This document shows, in pieces, positions 30,831 to 39,683 of a DNA stretch of 64,000 nt. The stretch is from Lampropedia cohaerens. Lineage in GTDB: Bacteria > Pseudomonadota > Gammaproteobacteria > Burkholderiales > Burkholderiaceae_C. Position 1 is the first letter of the stretch. The number at the start of each line of letters is the position of its first letter. The stretch spans positions 16,818 to 80,817 of the forward strand of contig NZ_LBNQ01000024.1 in assembly GCF_001005215.1 (NCBI RefSeq), in the 5' to 3' direction. The position numbers and the translations under genes are program-made. Below the pieces are notes generated by a model. It was not told where the DNA came from. It searched no databases and saw only the letters and a program-made list of their open reading frames with translations.

Positions 30831-30896
30831 TGGCGCTGCTGCTTGGCACTGTGCGCGCTTATTCGTGACTATGGTTTTTACCAAGGCAGGCATTCC

Positions 30897-31190
30897 ATGA
30901 TGACATTGATGCGCAAGGGCTCGCTGGCTGCATTGGCCACGGTGGCGCTGGCTGCGTGCGCGACGACCAGTTCGTTTGCCGAGACCCTCAAAGGCCGCGT
31001 GGACGTGGCCAACCACAGCAACAAGACACTGGTCGTGGCGGGCATCACCTTCCAGACCGGCGCCGGGACGGTGTACATCGAGCCGCTGAAGTCTTTCGAA
31101 GACATCCGGCAGGGCCAGAAGGTCAGTGTGGAGTTCGACCGCTCTGGCTCCAACGTCTATACGGCAACGAAGATCAGCCTGGAGAATTGA
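30897..31190 (+). CDS. Small exported protein, second tandem paralogue
   Basis: A 97-aa protein with an N-terminal signal (RKGSLAALATVALAACATTSSFA). Cleavage may be at a lipobox (LAAC) or at SFA-E, so membrane anchoring is uncertain. The mature domain TLKGRVDVANHSNKTLVVAGITFQTGAG and GQKVSVEFDRSGSNVYTATKI parallels the preceding protein. The start at 30897 follows aaggcaggcattcc. A strong bidirectional terminator lies 60 bp downstream. Confidence 0.75.
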   Translation: MMTLMRKGSLAALATVALAACATTSSFAETLKGRVDVANHSNKTLVVAGITFQTGAGTVYIEPLKSFEDIRQGQKVSVEFDRSGSNVYTATKISLEN

Positions 31191-31251
31191 CGCAGCTGCC
31201 GTTTCCTTGTGCGCGCCAGACGGCGTGTGCGGTGCACCGCCTCATCGTGAA

Positions 31252-31281
31252 AAAGACCACTGCTTCAGTGGTCTTTGTTTT
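31252..31281. terminator. Bidirectional rho-independent terminator
   Basis: An 11-bp perfect stem (AAAGACCACTG / CAGTGGTCTTT) with a 3-base loop is followed by GTTTTG and preceded by a run of A. It serves the small exported-protein genes on the plus strand and alaS on the minus strand. Confidence 0.9.
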
Positions 31282-31313
31282 GCCCGCAGTGCATGCGGGC
31301 CGTAAACAGATTC

Positions 31314-33938
31314 TTAGCTGCGTTCAGCCACCCACGCCTGCACCGATGCCAGTGCCTGCGGCAGTGCGGCAGGGTTGTTGCCGCCGGCCATGGCCATATC
31401 GGGCTTGCCGCCGCCCTTGCCGCCCAGTTGCGTGGCGACGAAGTTGACGAGCTCGCCGGCCTTCAGCGTGCTGGTGCGATCTCGGGTCACGCCAGCTGCC
31501 AGCTGGACTTTGTCGCCATCAACAGCGGCCAGCACGATGGCGGCGCTGCCGAGCTTGTCCTTGAGCTTGTCCACCGTCTCGCGCAAGGTCTTCGCATCGG
31601 CACCTTCGAGCTTGGCAGCCAGCACCTTGATGCCGTTAATGTCGGAAGCCTGTGCGGCGAGATCATCGCCCTGGCTGGAGGCAAGCTTGCCTTTGAGCGC
31701 GGCAATTTCCTTTTCCAGCGCCCTGGCATGTTCCAGCTGGGCTTCCAGCCGGGTCTGCAGTTCGGAAGGGGTGCTCTTGAGCGTGCGCGCGGCCTGGGTC
31801 ACAGTGGCCTCAAGTTGCTGTATATAGCGCACCGCCTTGGGACCGGTGATGGCTTCGACGCGGCGAATTCCCGCGGCCACCCCGCTTTCGGCCACCAGCT
31901 TGAACAGGCCGATTTCCCCCGTCCGATTGACGTGCGTGCCGCCGCACAGTTCGCGCGAGCTGCCGATGTCGACCACGCGCACGGTTTCCCCATACTTTTC
32001 GCCAAACAGCATCATGGCGCCAGTCTGCTTGGCGGCTTCGATGTCCATCACGCGAATCTGCGTGGGCGCATCGGCGATGATCTCCGCGTTGACCAGCTGC
32101 TCGATGCGGTGCAACTGCTCCTGCGAGATGGGGCTGGGCTGCACGAAGTCAAAGCGCGTCTTGTCCTCATCGACCAGCGAGCCCTTTTGCTGGACATGCT
32201 CGCCCAGTGTCTCGCGCAGGGCCTTGTGCAGCAGGTGGGTGACGCTGTGGTTGCGCGTTGTGGCGGTGCGCAGCTCGGCATTGACCTGCGCGCGTATGCG
32301 CTCGCCTACGCGCAGCGTGCCGGTTTGCAGCACGCCATGGTGGCCGAATACGTCGGCCTTGATTTTCTGCGTGTCCTGCACATCGAAGACGGCCACTTCG
32401 CTGCGGATTGTGCCGCGGTCGCCAACCTGTCCGCCGGACTCGGCGTAGAACGGCGTGACGTCCAGTACCACCACGCCGCTCTGGCCGGCCGTGAGTGTCT
32501 GCACGGGCTCGCCATCGGCATACAGGGCGAGCACCTTCGCGTCCTCCTGCAAGCTGTCGTAGCCGGTGAAGGTGGTGGGCAGGCCGTCGTACTGCAGGCC
32601 ACGTTCCATCTTGAACTTGCCGGCGGCACGGGCGGTGGATTTCTGATGCTGCATGGCTGCATCAAAGCCCGCCTCGTCAACACTGACGCCGCGCTCGCGG
32701 CAGACGTCCTGCGTCAGGTCGAGGGGGAAGCCGTAGGTGTCGTGCAGCTTGAAGGCCACGTCCCCCGGTAGCACCTGGCTGCCATCGGCCAGTGCGCTGT
32801 CGAGGATGTGCATGCCGTTGGCCAGCGTCTCGAAGAACCGCTCTTCCTCCAGCCTGAGCACCTCGGTGATGTGCGCCTGCTGCTCCTTGAGCTTGGGGTA
32901 GGCCGCGCCCATCTGCACCACCAGATCGTCCACAAGCTTGTGAAAGAACGGCGTTTTCTGGCCCAGTTTGTAGCCATGGCGAATGGCGCGGCGGATGATG
33001 CGCCGCTGCACGTAGCCGCGCCCCTCATTGGAGGGCAGCACGCCGTCAGCCACCAGAAAGGCGGTGGCGCGGATGTGATCGGCAATCACCTTGAGCGAGG
33101 GGCTGTCCAGCTCGGTGGAATTGGTCTCGCGCGCGGCAGCCTGAATCAGCGCGGCAAACAGGTCAATCTCGTAGTTGCTGTGCACGCCCTGCAAAATGGC
33201 AGCCACGCGCTCCAGCCCCATGCCGGTATCGACGCAGGGTGCCGGCAATGGCTTGACCGAGCCATCGGGCTGCATGTCGAACTGCATGAACACGTGGTTC
33301 CAGATCTCGATGAAGCGGTCGCCATCCTCGTCGGGGCTGCCGGGAGGCCCGCCAGGGATGTGCGGCCCGTGGTCGTAGAACACCTCCGAGCAAGGCCCGC
33401 ATGGGCCCGTGTCGGCCATCATCCAGAAGTTGTCGCTCTTGTACTTGCCGCCCTTGTTGTCGCCGATGCGGATGACACGCTCGGGCGGCAGGCCGATTTC
33501 TTTGGTCCAGATGTCGTAGGCCTCGTCATCCTCGTGGTAGACGGTCGCCAGCAGCTTTTCCGGCGGCAGCAAGAAAACTTGTGTCAGCAGCTCCCAGCCC
33601 CAGTGGATGGACTCACGCTTGAAGTAGTCGCCAAACGACCAGTTGCCCAGCATCTCGAAGAACGTGTGGTGGCGCGCGGTGTAGCCTACGTTCTCCAGGT
33701 CATTGTGCTTGCCGCCTGCGCGCAGGCAGGTCTGCACCGATGTGGCGCGCACGTAGGGGCGCTTGTCCGTGCCGAGAAACACGTCCTTGAATTGCACCAT
33801 ACCCGAATTGGTGAACATCAAGGTCGGATCGTTGGCCGGCACCAGCGAACTGGACGGCACCACGGTGTGGCCGCGTGCGGCAAAGAAGTCCAGAAAGCTC
33901 TGGCGGATTTCAGCAACGGTAAAGCGGGGAGTGGTCAT
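31314..33938 (-). CDS. alaS: Alanyl-tRNA synthetase
   Basis: Class II synthetase that charges and proofreads tRNA-Ala; 874 aa, full length. The N-terminal catalytic core runs from [28 protein letters not shown] with motif 1 and [14 protein letters not shown]. The editing domain shows [11 protein letters not shown] and the zinc-site [15 protein letters not shown]. The C-terminal C-Ala domain ends in the glycine-rich [16 protein letters not shown]. The frame is open 88 codons further upstream into tRNA-Gly, but the family start MTTPRFT fixes 33938. Confidence 0.97.
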   Translation of the reverse strand: MTTPRFTVAEIRQSFLDFFAARGHTVVPSSSLVPANDPTLMFTNSGMVQFKDVFLGTDKRPYVRATSVQTCLRAGGKHNDLENVGYTARHHTFFEMLGNWSFGDYFKRESIHWGWELLTQVFLLPPEKLLATVYHEDDEAYDIWTKEIGLPPERVIRIGDNKGGKYKSDNFWMMADTGPCGPCSEVFYDHGPHIPGGPPGSPDEDGDRFIEIWNHVFMQFDMQPDGSVKPLPAPCVDTGMGLERVAAILQGVHSNYEIDLFAALIQAAARETNSTELDSPSLKVIADHIRATAFLVADGVLPSNEGRGYVQRRIIRRAIRHGYKLGQKTPFFHKLVDDLVVQMGAAYPKLKEQQAHITEVLRLEEERFFETLANGMHILDSALADGSQVLPGDVAFKLHDTYGFPLDLTQDVCRERGVSVDEAGFDAAMQHQKSTARAAGKFKMERGLQYDGLPTTFTGYDSLQEDAKVLALYADGEPVQTLTAGQSGVVVLDVTPFYAESGGQVGDRGTIRSEVAVFDVQDTQKIKADVFGHHGVLQTGTLRVGERIRAQVNAELRTATTRNHSVTHLLHKALRETLGEHVQQKGSLVDEDKTRFDFVQPSPISQEQLHRIEQLVNAEIIADAPTQIRVMDIEAAKQTGAMMLFGEKYGETVRVVDIGSSRELCGGTHVNRTGEIGLFKLVAESGVAAGIRRVEAITGPKAVRYIQQLEATVTQAARTLKSTPSELQTRLEAQLEHARALEKEIAALKGKLASSQGDDLAAQASDINGIKVLAAKLEGADAKTLRETVDKLKDKLGSAAIVLAAVDGDKVQLAAGVTRDRTSTLKAGELVNFVATQLGGKGGGKPDMAMAGGNNPAALPQALASVQAWVAERS

Positions 33939-34099
33939 GGTGTGAGGTTCGCGGGCCCATCTAGGCAACAAGGTCGCGCAGGCAAGCCATGACGCAAAGC
34001 GCCGCTGCGGGCCAAGCATGCTTGCATGCAACAGGCCATTATAGTTTTGCGCCGCAGCTGGCGTGCCGTCGCCAGCCCACGGGACTGCAAGCGCGCCTA

Positions 34100-34105
34100 T
34101 ATAAT
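34100..34105 (+). promoter_or_regulatory. Candidate -10 box for the tRNA-Gly gene
   Basis: TATAAT lies about 60 bp before the tRNA, in the alaS-tRNA intergenic region. No good -35 box is seen at 17 bp spacing, so this is tentative. Confidence 0.35.
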
Positions 34106-34165
34106 GCGCTCCTGCCTTGCTGCGGCGCCCCTTGCGCCAGCTGTCAACAGCAAGCGCGTCAATCT

Positions 34166-34239
34166 GCGGGTGTAGCTCAATGGTAGAGCAGAAGCTTCCC
34201 AAGCTTACGACGAGGGTTCGATTCCCTTCACCCGCTCCA
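34166..34239 (+). tRNA. tRNA-Gly (anticodon CCC)
   Basis: A 74-nt cloverleaf with encoded CCA. The acceptor GCGGGTG pairs fully with CACCCGC, the D-arm is GCTC-AATGGTA-GAGC, and the anticodon loop TTCCCAA gives CCC at 34198-34200. The T-arm is GAGGG-TTCGATT-CCCTT. The outermost anticodon-stem pair (G27-A43) is mismatched. It closely resembles E. coli tRNA-Gly(CCC). The gene is the insertion target of the element that follows. Confidence 0.95.
34216..34239 (+). other. Putative attL: 3' end of tRNA-Gly at the edge of an integrated element
   Basis: The T-arm and acceptor 3' half of tRNA-Gly lie 239 bp before a P4-type integrase start. ICEclc-like elements recombine at an 18-bp repeat formed by a tRNA-Gly 3' end. 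The exact core and the attR copy are not established; I found no second copy downstream by eye. Confidence 0.55.
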
Positions 34240-34477
34240 CTTCAACTTTCCAGGGTGTTCCAAGGATGTCCATGGAGGGTTGCAAGTCATTGTCACGATT
34301 CGATTTTTTCAAAATCTTCGATCCAGTGACGTCCAGCGAAATCCACTGACAGCCGGTCCAAACTGGTACAAAAAGTGGCCCAAACAATGCGCGAGCTTCC
34401 CTTGCCGCATTGTTGCTGGGGGAGCCGGGGCTCGATGGGGAACATGGCACTCAACTCGCTTTCATGGAGTTGGGATC

Positions 34478-36403
34478 ATGCTTTCAGACCTCATGGCCCG
34501 GCAGGCCAAGTCCACCGGCAAGCCATACGCACTGGCCGACTTCGACGGCCTCTATCTCTACGTTTCCGCCATCGGCACCAAGGCCTGGCACTTCCGCTAT
34601 TCGTGGTTTGGCAAGCGCGAGCGCATCACCCTCGGCAACTACCCGGCGCTCTCCCTGAAGGACGCCCGTGCGCTTCGCGATGAAGCCCGCTCGCTGCTCG
34701 CCAAGGGCGTCAATCCCCACAGCGAACGCAAGCGCAAGCGGCATGCGATCGTCCTGGCCGGCGAGCACACCTTCATGGCCGTCTACGAGCAATGGCTGGC
34801 CCATCGCCGGCTCTCGCTGGAGGAAGGACGGCAGACCAGCCTGGAACAGATCGGGCGCGTCTTCAAGAAAGACGTGTTCTCGTCGCTGCGGCACCTGACC
34901 ATCTACGAGATTACCCGCGCGCACCTGCTGGACATCATCGGCAAGGTGGAAAAGCGCGGCTCGCTGTCGGTGGCCGAGAAGCTGCGGACCTGGTTCACCC
35001 AGTTGTTCACGTACGCCACGGTGGCGATTCCCAACATGGGCGAGAACCCGTCCAGGGACCTGGAAGTGGTCGCACTGCCGTTGCCGCCGGTCGAACACAA
35101 CCCGTTCCTGCGCATGCACGAACTGCCGGCCATGTTGCAGACGCTGCGCAAGTACCGCGGACGCCTGAACACGCAGTTGGGTTTGCGGCTGCTGATGCTC
35201 ACCGGTGTGCGTACCGGCGAGCTTCGCTTCGCCACGCCCGATCAGTTCGACCTCGACCGGGGCCTGTGGATCATCCCGGTGGCCAGGCTCAAGCAGCGCA
35301 AGCTGCTCACCAGGAAGAAGCGCAAGCGCCTGATCGACATCCCGCCCTACATCGTGCCGCTGTCGGTGCAGGCGCAGGAGATCGTTCGCCACCTGCTCGA
35401 CAACTTCAAGCCGGCCCAGGTTTATCTCATCCCCGGCGACTGGTGCCTGAAGAACCCGATCAGCGAGAACACGCTCAACGCCGCGCTCAAGCGCATGGGC
35501 TACGAGGACCAACTCACGGGGCATGGCATCCGGGCAACGATCTCGACGGCGCTGAACGAACTCGGGTACCCGAAGAAATGGGTGGACGCCCAGCTCTCGC
35601 ATGCCGACCCGGACAGGATCAGCGCGACCTACAACCATGCCGAATACGTCGAGCAGCGTCGCGTCATGATGCAGGACTGGGCCGATCGCCTGGACCTGTT
35701 CGAGCAGAATCAGGCCGAGGTTGCCAGCCGGCATCTGACCATCACGCTCCAGGGTCTGCCGACCATCGCCGGCCAGGCGGCCGTGCAGCCGCCGGTGGTC
35801 GACCTCACCGCGCCGCAGCTGATCGTGACCGCGCCGACGTCCAACCAATCCGAAGCGCCGGCATCGGTACAGCGGCTGTCGGCCGTGCGCATGCCCGAGT
35901 ACGCGCGGCCGCGCCTGTCGGAGGTGCAGCGCGAACGCCAGCAAGTGCTGGAGACCTTCGAGGCGCCGCACAACCTCTCGGTGGCGGACTACGCCAAGCT
36001 CGCGGGCAAGTCGCGCCGCTGGATCACCTACGAGATCCAGGCCGGCAACCTGCTGTCGATCCACATGGGGCACCGCGGGCAGCGCGTGCCAGACTGGCAG
36101 CTCGATCCGCTCAAGCGCAGGCTGGTCCAGTCTGTCCTGAAGCAACTGCCACGGGGCGTCGACACCTGGGACATCTACCACGCACTCCTGCGCTCGTACG
36201 AGGCTCTCGGGACACGGCCGGCCATCGAAGCCGTCAACCCAACGAACCTGCACCTTGCCGCGCGGTTGGTGGCCGCACAGTGCATGCAGGCGAGCGAGCC
36301 AGTCGTGACGACCGAGTTCCCTGAGCAGGTCCGGCAAGGCGTGCAGCGGCTGGTGCGCGAAGCCGTCGCTGCCGATGCCGCCGAAGCGACGGCCGGAGAT
36401 TGA
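34478..36403 (+). CDS. P4-type tyrosine integrase of an ICE
   Basis: A 641-aa site-specific recombinase of the IntB13/ICE class. Residues ~1-90 are the arm-DNA-binding DUF4102 domain (YALADFDGLYLYVSAIGTKAWHFRY). The catalytic domain shows Arg245 (TGVRTGELRF), His349 and Arg352 (GHGIRAT), His375 (LSHADPD) and the candidate nucleophile Tyr385 (SATYNHAEY). A C-terminal extension of ~200 residues, typical of ICE integrases, contains a DNA-binding-like segment (LAGKSRRWITYEIQAGN). The ATG at 34478 follows catggagttggg. It points away from the adjacent tRNA-Gly. Confidence 0.93.
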   Translation: MLSDLMARQAKSTGKPYALADFDGLYLYVSAIGTKAWHFRYSWFGKRERITLGNYPALSLKDARALRDEARSLLAKGVNPHSERKRKRHAIVLAGEHTFMAVYEQWLAHRRLSLEEGRQTSLEQIGRVFKKDVFSSLRHLTIYEITRAHLLDIIGKVEKRGSLSVAEKLRTWFTQLFTYATVAIPNMGENPSRDLEVVALPLPPVEHNPFLRMHELPAMLQTLRKYRGRLNTQLGLRLLMLTGVRTGELRFATPDQFDLDRGLWIIPVARLKQRKLLTRKKRKRLIDIPPYIVPLSVQAQEIVRHLLDNFKPAQVYLIPGDWCLKNPISENTLNAALKRMGYEDQLTGHGIRATISTALNELGYPKKWVDAQLSHADPDRISATYNHAEYVEQRRVMMQDWADRLDLFEQNQAEVASRHLTITLQGLPTIAGQAAVQPPVVDLTAPQLIVTAPTSNQSEAPASVQRLSAVRMPEYARPRLSEVQRERQQVLETFEAPHNLSVADYAKLAGKSRRWITYEIQAGNLLSIHMGHRGQRVPDWQLDPLKRRLVQSVLKQLPRGVDTWDIYHALLRSYEALGTRPAIEAVNPTNLHLAARLVAAQCMQASEPVVTTEFPEQVRQGVQRLVREAVAADAAEATAGD

Positions 36404-36430
36404 TCAAGCCAGGGTCGCGCCGAGGTTCGG

Positions 36431-37054
36431 TCAGGCGCTTGCCTGGAGCGCTTGGAAGAACTGCTCCAGGCGGGTGCTGTCCGTATTTCGACGGCTCAGG
36501 AAGTATGTGGTGAGCGTCAGCGCGCCCTCTTGCAAGGGACGCTGGACAACGCCAAGGGCACGATGGCCCTCGATGCGGGCGGCGGGTGCCAGGCAGACAC
36601 CGTAGCCGGCGGCCACCAAGGTCATCATCAACCCGAACGAGGTGGCCGTCGTGACGTCCAAGGGGAAGACGCCGGCCGCCGTCAGCAGCGTGTCGATCTG
36701 CCCGCAGTAGCCCACAAAGTCGCGGGCATCCAGGGCGATCCACGGGTTGTCGGCGGCCTGCTCCAGGGACACTGACGCGAACGCCAGCAAGGGGTGGTGG
36801 GCCGACACGGCCAATGCCAGCGCGTCTTGCCAGACGGGGCGGACATCGATGCCTTCCGGTGCTGCGGGCGACTGGCAGAGGCCTGCCTCGAAAGCCCCCG
36901 CGAGCAGTCCTCGATGCTGATCCTCCAGGCGCTGTTCGTGAAGACGAATCGGGTTGTCCGGATGGCGCCGGCGATGTTCCGCCATCGGCACCGACAACCG
37001 GGGATAGGCCAGGCAGTCCGACAGGGCAATGTTCAAGGGATCGGGAGCGATCAT
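36431..37054 (-). CDS. LysR substrate-binding-domain protein lacking a helix-turn-helix
   Basis: A 207-aa protein that corresponds to the effector domain of a LysR regulator only. It begins at LNIALSD, where the periplasmic-binding-like fold normally starts, and runs through YGVCLAPAARIEGH to the end. No DNA-binding domain is encoded upstream in frame. Such domain-only proteins occur in ICEs near the integrase. It is divergent from an XRE regulator gene and may modulate it, but this is inference. Confidence 0.7.
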   Translation of the reverse strand: MIAPDPLNIALSDCLAYPRLSVPMAEHRRRHPDNPIRLHEQRLEDQHRGLLAGAFEAGLCQSPAAPEGIDVRPVWQDALALAVSAHHPLLAFASVSLEQAADNPWIALDARDFVGYCGQIDTLLTAAGVFPLDVTTATSFGLMMTLVAAGYGVCLAPAARIEGHRALGVVQRPLQEGALTLTTYFLSRRNTDSTRLEQFFQALQASA

Positions 37055-37158
37055 CGTGTCACCTGCACAACGCCGACACTGGAAAAAACCGGGCGCGACC
37101 GGTCGATGAGATAAGTTTAACGTGGTTTAGATTCGCTTTGCGCGTGACGCTTCTGTTG

Positions 37159-37458
37159 ATGCAGAAGCGATCGGTGCAACGCGGGAGACCCGCAGGGACA
37201 AGAACCTATGAAAGCGAGCCAGCGCGCGCTTTCGGCGTTGCCGTGCGCGAGGCACGGACTGCGCAGGGGCTTGCCCAGGAGGTGCTCGCGGAACAGGCGG
37301 GCATCGCCCGGTCGCACATGGGCAAGATCGAGCGCGGCGAGCACATGCCCACGCTGGTGTTGATCCTGCGGATCGCGAAGGGGCTGGGGTGCTCGGCCGC
37401 GACGCTGATGGCCGCGACCGAGGCGCAACTGTCCGAGGAAGAGAGCGGCACCGAATAG
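37159..37458 (+). CDS. XRE-family helix-turn-helix regulator
   Basis: A 99-aa Cro/CI-type DNA-binding protein. The HTH covers ~residues 27-82: FGVAVREARTAQGLAQEVLAEQAGIARSHMGKIERGEHMPTL. The frame stays open far upstream; the ATG at 37159 gives a natural length. It is divergent from the LysR-domain gene with a 104-bp shared promoter region. ICE regulators of this kind control excision or cargo, but its target cannot be read here. Confidence 0.8.
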   Translation: MQKRSVQRGRPAGTRTYESEPARAFGVAVREARTAQGLAQEVLAEQAGIARSHMGKIERGEHMPTLVLILRIAKGLGCSAATLMAATEAQLSEEESGTE

Positions 37459-37578
37459 CCATGCCGTCGTGGCGGTGAGGTGTCAACAACGTTCTTGTAC
37501 GTCAAGGCTGTGACTTGCCAGGTGTTCATTGCCACCTCGCATTTGACACGCGGCCTTTTTCGTAACATCATTTGTTTC

Positions 37579-38028
37579 ATGAAAAGAGACAGCCGCCTCT
37601 CGTCTGTCCTGCATGCGCTGCTGCACATGGCCGAGCAGGATGGACCCGTTACCTCGGAAACCTTGGCGCTGTGCCTGGGAACCAACCCGGTCGTCGTTCG
37701 ACGCACGATGGGATACCTGCGGCAAGCGGGAATCGTCACCTCCGAACGAGGCCACGCAGGAGGATGGCGTATCCACGCCGACCTTGGCAGCGTCACCCTG
37801 CGTCAGTTGCACGAAGCCCTGGGAGAGCCGGCGACGTTTGCCATCGGCAACCGCAACGAGACACCGGAGTGTCTGGTCGAGCAGACGGTCAATGCGGCAC
37901 TCGAAGGCACGTTTGCCGAAGCCGAGGCGCTGCTGCTCACGCGGTTTTCGGAAATCACCCTTGCCGATCTGGCCTCTGACTTCGCACGCCGGCATGCGGC
38001 CTTACGACACTCAAGGAATAAATCATGA
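37579..38028 (+). CDS. Rrf2-family transcriptional regulator
   Basis: A 149-aa winged-helix regulator: RLSSVLHALLHMAEQDGPVTSETLALCLGTNPVVVRRTMGYLRQAGIV followed by the wing GHAGGWRI. One cysteine (PECLVEQ) lies where Fe-S or redox-sensing Rrf2 proteins carry several, so a cluster is doubtful. The start was placed at MKRDSRL. The stop overlaps the oxidoreductase start (ATGA), making this the first gene of a three-gene redox cassette that it probably regulates. Confidence 0.86.
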   Translation: MKRDSRLSSVLHALLHMAEQDGPVTSETLALCLGTNPVVVRRTMGYLRQAGIVTSERGHAGGWRIHADLGSVTLRQLHEALGEPATFAIGNRNETPECLVEQTVNAALEGTFAEAEALLLTRFSEITLADLASDFARRHAALRHSRNKS

Positions 38029-38948
38029 ATCACGACGTGATCGTCGTCGGCGGAAGCTACTCAGGCATGGCCGCGACCCTGCAACTGGTGCGCGCACGCA
38101 GGTCAGTGCTGGTGATCGATGCGGGCCAGCGGCGCAACCGCTTCGCCAGCCATTCACACGGATTTCTCGGCCAGGATGGTGTGCCGCCAGGTGAAATCGC
38201 TGCAAACGCACGCCGCCAGCTCGAGGCCTATCCAACGCTGACCTGGCTTGAAGGTCGGGTGGAAGCGGTCGCCGGGCAGGCGGACGAATTCACCGTCACG
38301 ACGGCCGATGGCGAGTCGCACCTGGGGCGACGCATTCTATTGGCGACGGGGGTGACCGACCAGCTTCCAGCCATCGACGGACTCGCGCAACGCTGGGGGA
38401 AGACGGTTTTTCACTGCCCGTACTGCCATGGCCATGAACTTGGACAGGGACGCATCGGCATCGTCGGTGCCAGCCCGATGTCCATCCATCAGGCTGAGCT
38501 GCTGACGGATTGGGGGGATGTCACCTTGCTCGTCAACGGTGCATTGGAACTCAACGAGGAAATCAGGTCCACTTTGGAACGCCGAGGCGTGGTCATCGAC
38601 GAGGCCCGCATCGACAGGATCGAGGGACATGCCGACGTGACGATGGTGGATGGAAGGCGACTGAGCTTTGCGGGCCTGTTTGTTGCAACGCGAACCACCC
38701 CCTCCAGCCCTTTGGCCGAGACAATCGGCTGTGCACTGGAAGAAACGCCCATGGGCATCCAGATCCGCACCGATGCCGAGAGCAAGACATCGGTGCCTGG
38801 CGTATTTGCCTGCGGCGATGTCGCGCGGGCACTGCATTCGGTGTCGCTGGCCGTGGGCAACGGTGCCATGACCGGCGCCCAGATTCACCGATCACTGCTT
38901 TGGCCCGAGACGATCGAGCCAGCGCAAGCGGAAAGCCGCGCTCTATGA
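38025..38948 (+). CDS. FAD-dependent, thioredoxin-reductase-like disulfide oxidoreductase
   Basis: A 307-aa flavoprotein of the TrxR-like class. The FAD-binding VVVGGSYSGMAA is at the N-terminus, the redox CPYCHG pair is Cys131/Cys134, a nucleotide-binding GIVGASPMS lies near residue 145, and the C-terminal FACGDVA contacts FAD. The family includes NADPH thioredoxin reductases and the disulfide-forming oxidases of dithiolopyrrolone and gliotoxin pathways, so the physiological substrate is open. It is sandwiched between Rrf2 and methyltransferase genes with 4-bp overlaps on both sides. Confidence 0.86.
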   Translation: MNHDVIVVGGSYSGMAATLQLVRARRSVLVIDAGQRRNRFASHSHGFLGQDGVPPGEIAANARRQLEAYPTLTWLEGRVEAVAGQADEFTVTTADGESHLGRRILLATGVTDQLPAIDGLAQRWGKTVFHCPYCHGHELGQGRIGIVGASPMSIHQAELLTDWGDVTLLVNGALELNEEIRSTLERRGVVIDEARIDRIEGHADVTMVDGRRLSFAGLFVATRTTPSSPLAETIGCALEETPMGIQIRTDAESKTSVPGVFACGDVARALHSVSLAVGNGAMTGAQIHRSLLWPETIEPAQAESRAL

Positions 38949-39618
38949 CGTCGTTCTCCGACCCGGCGGCTGTATCGGGCTATGCGGAGAGAACCGCAAG
39001 GATCGTACCGGGCCTTCGCGACGTGCACCGGATGGCGTGCGTGCTACTGGCCGAATGCGCGCCTTCAGACGCGCGCATTCTGGTGCTCGGCGCCGGCGGC
39101 GGGCTGGAACTGAAGGCCCTCGCCGAGATGCAGCCCGGCTGGCAGTTCGACGGCGTTGATCCCTCCGCAGAGATGCTCGAACTCGCCCGCACGATCCTGG
39201 GCCCGATGGCGCCTCACGTGCGCTTGCATGAGGGCTATATCGACAGCGCCCCCAAGGGGCCCTTCGATGGCGCGGCCTGCCTACTGACATTGCATTTCCT
39301 GCCGCCAACCGAGCGCCTGAAGACGCTGCAGCAGATGCACCTGCGACTCAAACCCGGTGCGCCCCTTGTCGTCGCGCATCACACTTTCCCGGCGAAGATC
39401 CCGGTCGGGACAGATGGCTCTCGCGCAATGCGGTGTTCGCGGCTACTTCCGGCGTACCCGTGCGTCAAGCCGAAGGCAGCATCGCGGCGATCAAGGAACG
39501 GCTGCCCGTGCTTTCGCCCGTGCAGGATGTCGATTTGCTCCGCGAGGCTGGATTCACGGACATCGACCTTTTCTATTGCGCGTTCACCTTCAAGGGTTGG
39601 GTCGCCCATCGAGCATGA
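38945..39618 (+). pseudogene. Class I SAM-dependent methyltransferase, frameshifted
   Basis: The reading frame from 38945 gives the SAM motif ILVLGAGGGLELKAL and LLTLHFLPPTERLKTLQQMHLRLKPG, then leaves homology after VVAHHTFPAKI. The C-terminal part continues one frame back from about 39409 (DRWLSRNAVFAATSGVPVRQAEG to FTFKGWVAHRA, stop 39618). A single-base loss near 39395-39408, or a sequencing error, explains this. Intact, it would be about 224 aa and end the Rrf2-oxidoreductase operon. Confidence 0.8.
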
Positions 39619-39683
39619 GGGGGTATCGACGATGCAAGACATAGGGTCGGCAGGTGCGCTGTCCGTGTGTAGCGAGGAGGCTC

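Noticed and set aside
31275..32771. Plus-strand frame of about 500 codons opposite alaS
   Set aside because: It crosses the terminator and lies wholly antisense to an unmistakable alanyl-tRNA synthetase.
34484..36337. Long minus-strand frame opposite the integrase
   Set aside because: It has no family motifs and mirrors the integrase codon pattern; the plus-strand recombinase has the full catalytic set.
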